Shown piece after piece: positions 63,867 to 64,000 of a stretch of DNA of 64,000 nt. Every line of letters starts with the position of its first letter. The first letter of the stretch is position 1. The stretch is from an uncultured Eubacteriales bacterium (GTDB lineage: Bacteria; Bacillota; Clostridia; Christensenellales; Christensenellaceae): the NCBI GenBank assembly GCA_948468985.1, contig CAOKKG010000004.1, positions 1 through 64,000 on the forward strand, given 5' to 3'. A model generated the notes under the pieces. The model was not told the DNA's origin. It saw only the letters and a list, made by a program, of their open reading frames with translations, and searched no databases. The translations under genes were made by a program, and so were the position numbers.

Positions 63867-64000
63867 GAGGCAAAACAAGGGCCTGCTCGGGCGGCTTTGG
63901 AAACAGATGCTGGAATTCTATCCGCGGATGCTGCCGGCGGCGGTATTGTGCATTTCGCTGAGCGCCGTCGTGGGGGCAATCCCGGCGATCTTTCAGCAAA
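63853..64000 (+). CDS. ABC exporter second subunit (partial, cut by the right edge)
   Basis: The 49 visible codons begin MKKNKRQNKGLLGRLWKQML and enter a first membrane helix (LPAAVLCISLSAVVGAIPAI). The start overlaps the end of the preceding exporter gene, as in BmrCD-type pairs, so this is probably the partner with the intact ATPase. The rest lies outside. Confidence 0.8.
   Translation, partial: MKKNKRQNKGLLGRLWKQMLEFYPRMLPAAVLCISLSAVVGAIPAIFQQ

Overview
The window is 64 kb around the replication origin of a GC-rich member of the Bacillota (Firmicutes), most likely of the class Clostridia. This rests on gene content and order: rpmH-rnpA-yidD-yidC-jag-mnmE-mnmG-rsmG-noc...soj-spo0J run leftward from the origin and dnaA-dnaN-recF-gyrB-gyrA run rightward. 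A DnaD-like/DnaI-like helicase-loading pair, a T-box leader and the tilS-hpt-ftsH and glmU-pth-mfd clusters fit the same phylum. I do not name a genus.

Left part (1-31 kb). The left edge cuts a cas3 gene. Its upstream region holds a small RNA gene built from two degenerate type I-E-like repeats. The mini-spacer between them matches the cas3 promoter, with mismatches only at positions 6 and 12 of the first 15; this is the main find (a candidate cas-regulating guide RNA). Next comes a T-box-controlled two-gene operon: a LeuA-like protein that has lost its metal-binding histidines, and a fusion of a sugar-isomerase TIM barrel with an acyl-CoA synthetase. Leftward housekeeping operons follow (mnmA-glmU-pth-mfd-PrsA-like foldase). 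Then come a Gfo/Idh oxidoreductase, an ABC permease/ATPase/thioredoxin-like lipoprotein set beside a small secreted protein with a damaged start, ilvE, a tandem pair of SIS sugar-phosphate isomerases, prs, a PHP phosphatase, ftsH, hpt, tilS and a membrane-anchored beta-propeller protein.

Middle (31-45 kb). A rightward NMT1/SsuA-type ABC importer operon has an intrinsic terminator between the binding protein and the permease. Leftward genes encode an AIM24 protein, a GNAT acetyltransferase, a DnaI-like helicase loader, a DnaD-family protein with four DnaD-type repeats, and CCA-adding enzyme. A rightward pair encodes a DUF5711-like protein and a CvpA-like protein. The chromosome segregation set spo0J, soj and noc follows, with an unexplained 1.3-kb gap between soj and noc and a parS-like site touching the noc terminator.

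Origin and right part (45-64 kb). The origin is bipartite. DnaA boxes, including a 46-bp perfect direct repeat, lie upstream of dnaA. A second cluster with DnaA-trio triplets and an AT-rich stretch lies between dnaA and dnaN and is the likely unwinding site. After gyrA come two serine tRNA genes, a small hypothetical gene, an internally deleted LUD-domain pseudogene, and a heterodimeric ABC exporter operon preceded by a possible leader-peptide attenuator. The second exporter subunit is cut by the right edge.

Long reading frames opposite the GC-rich genes were treated as shadows. Starts were chosen by ribosome binding site and family length. Function calls come from motifs read by eye; no database search was possible.
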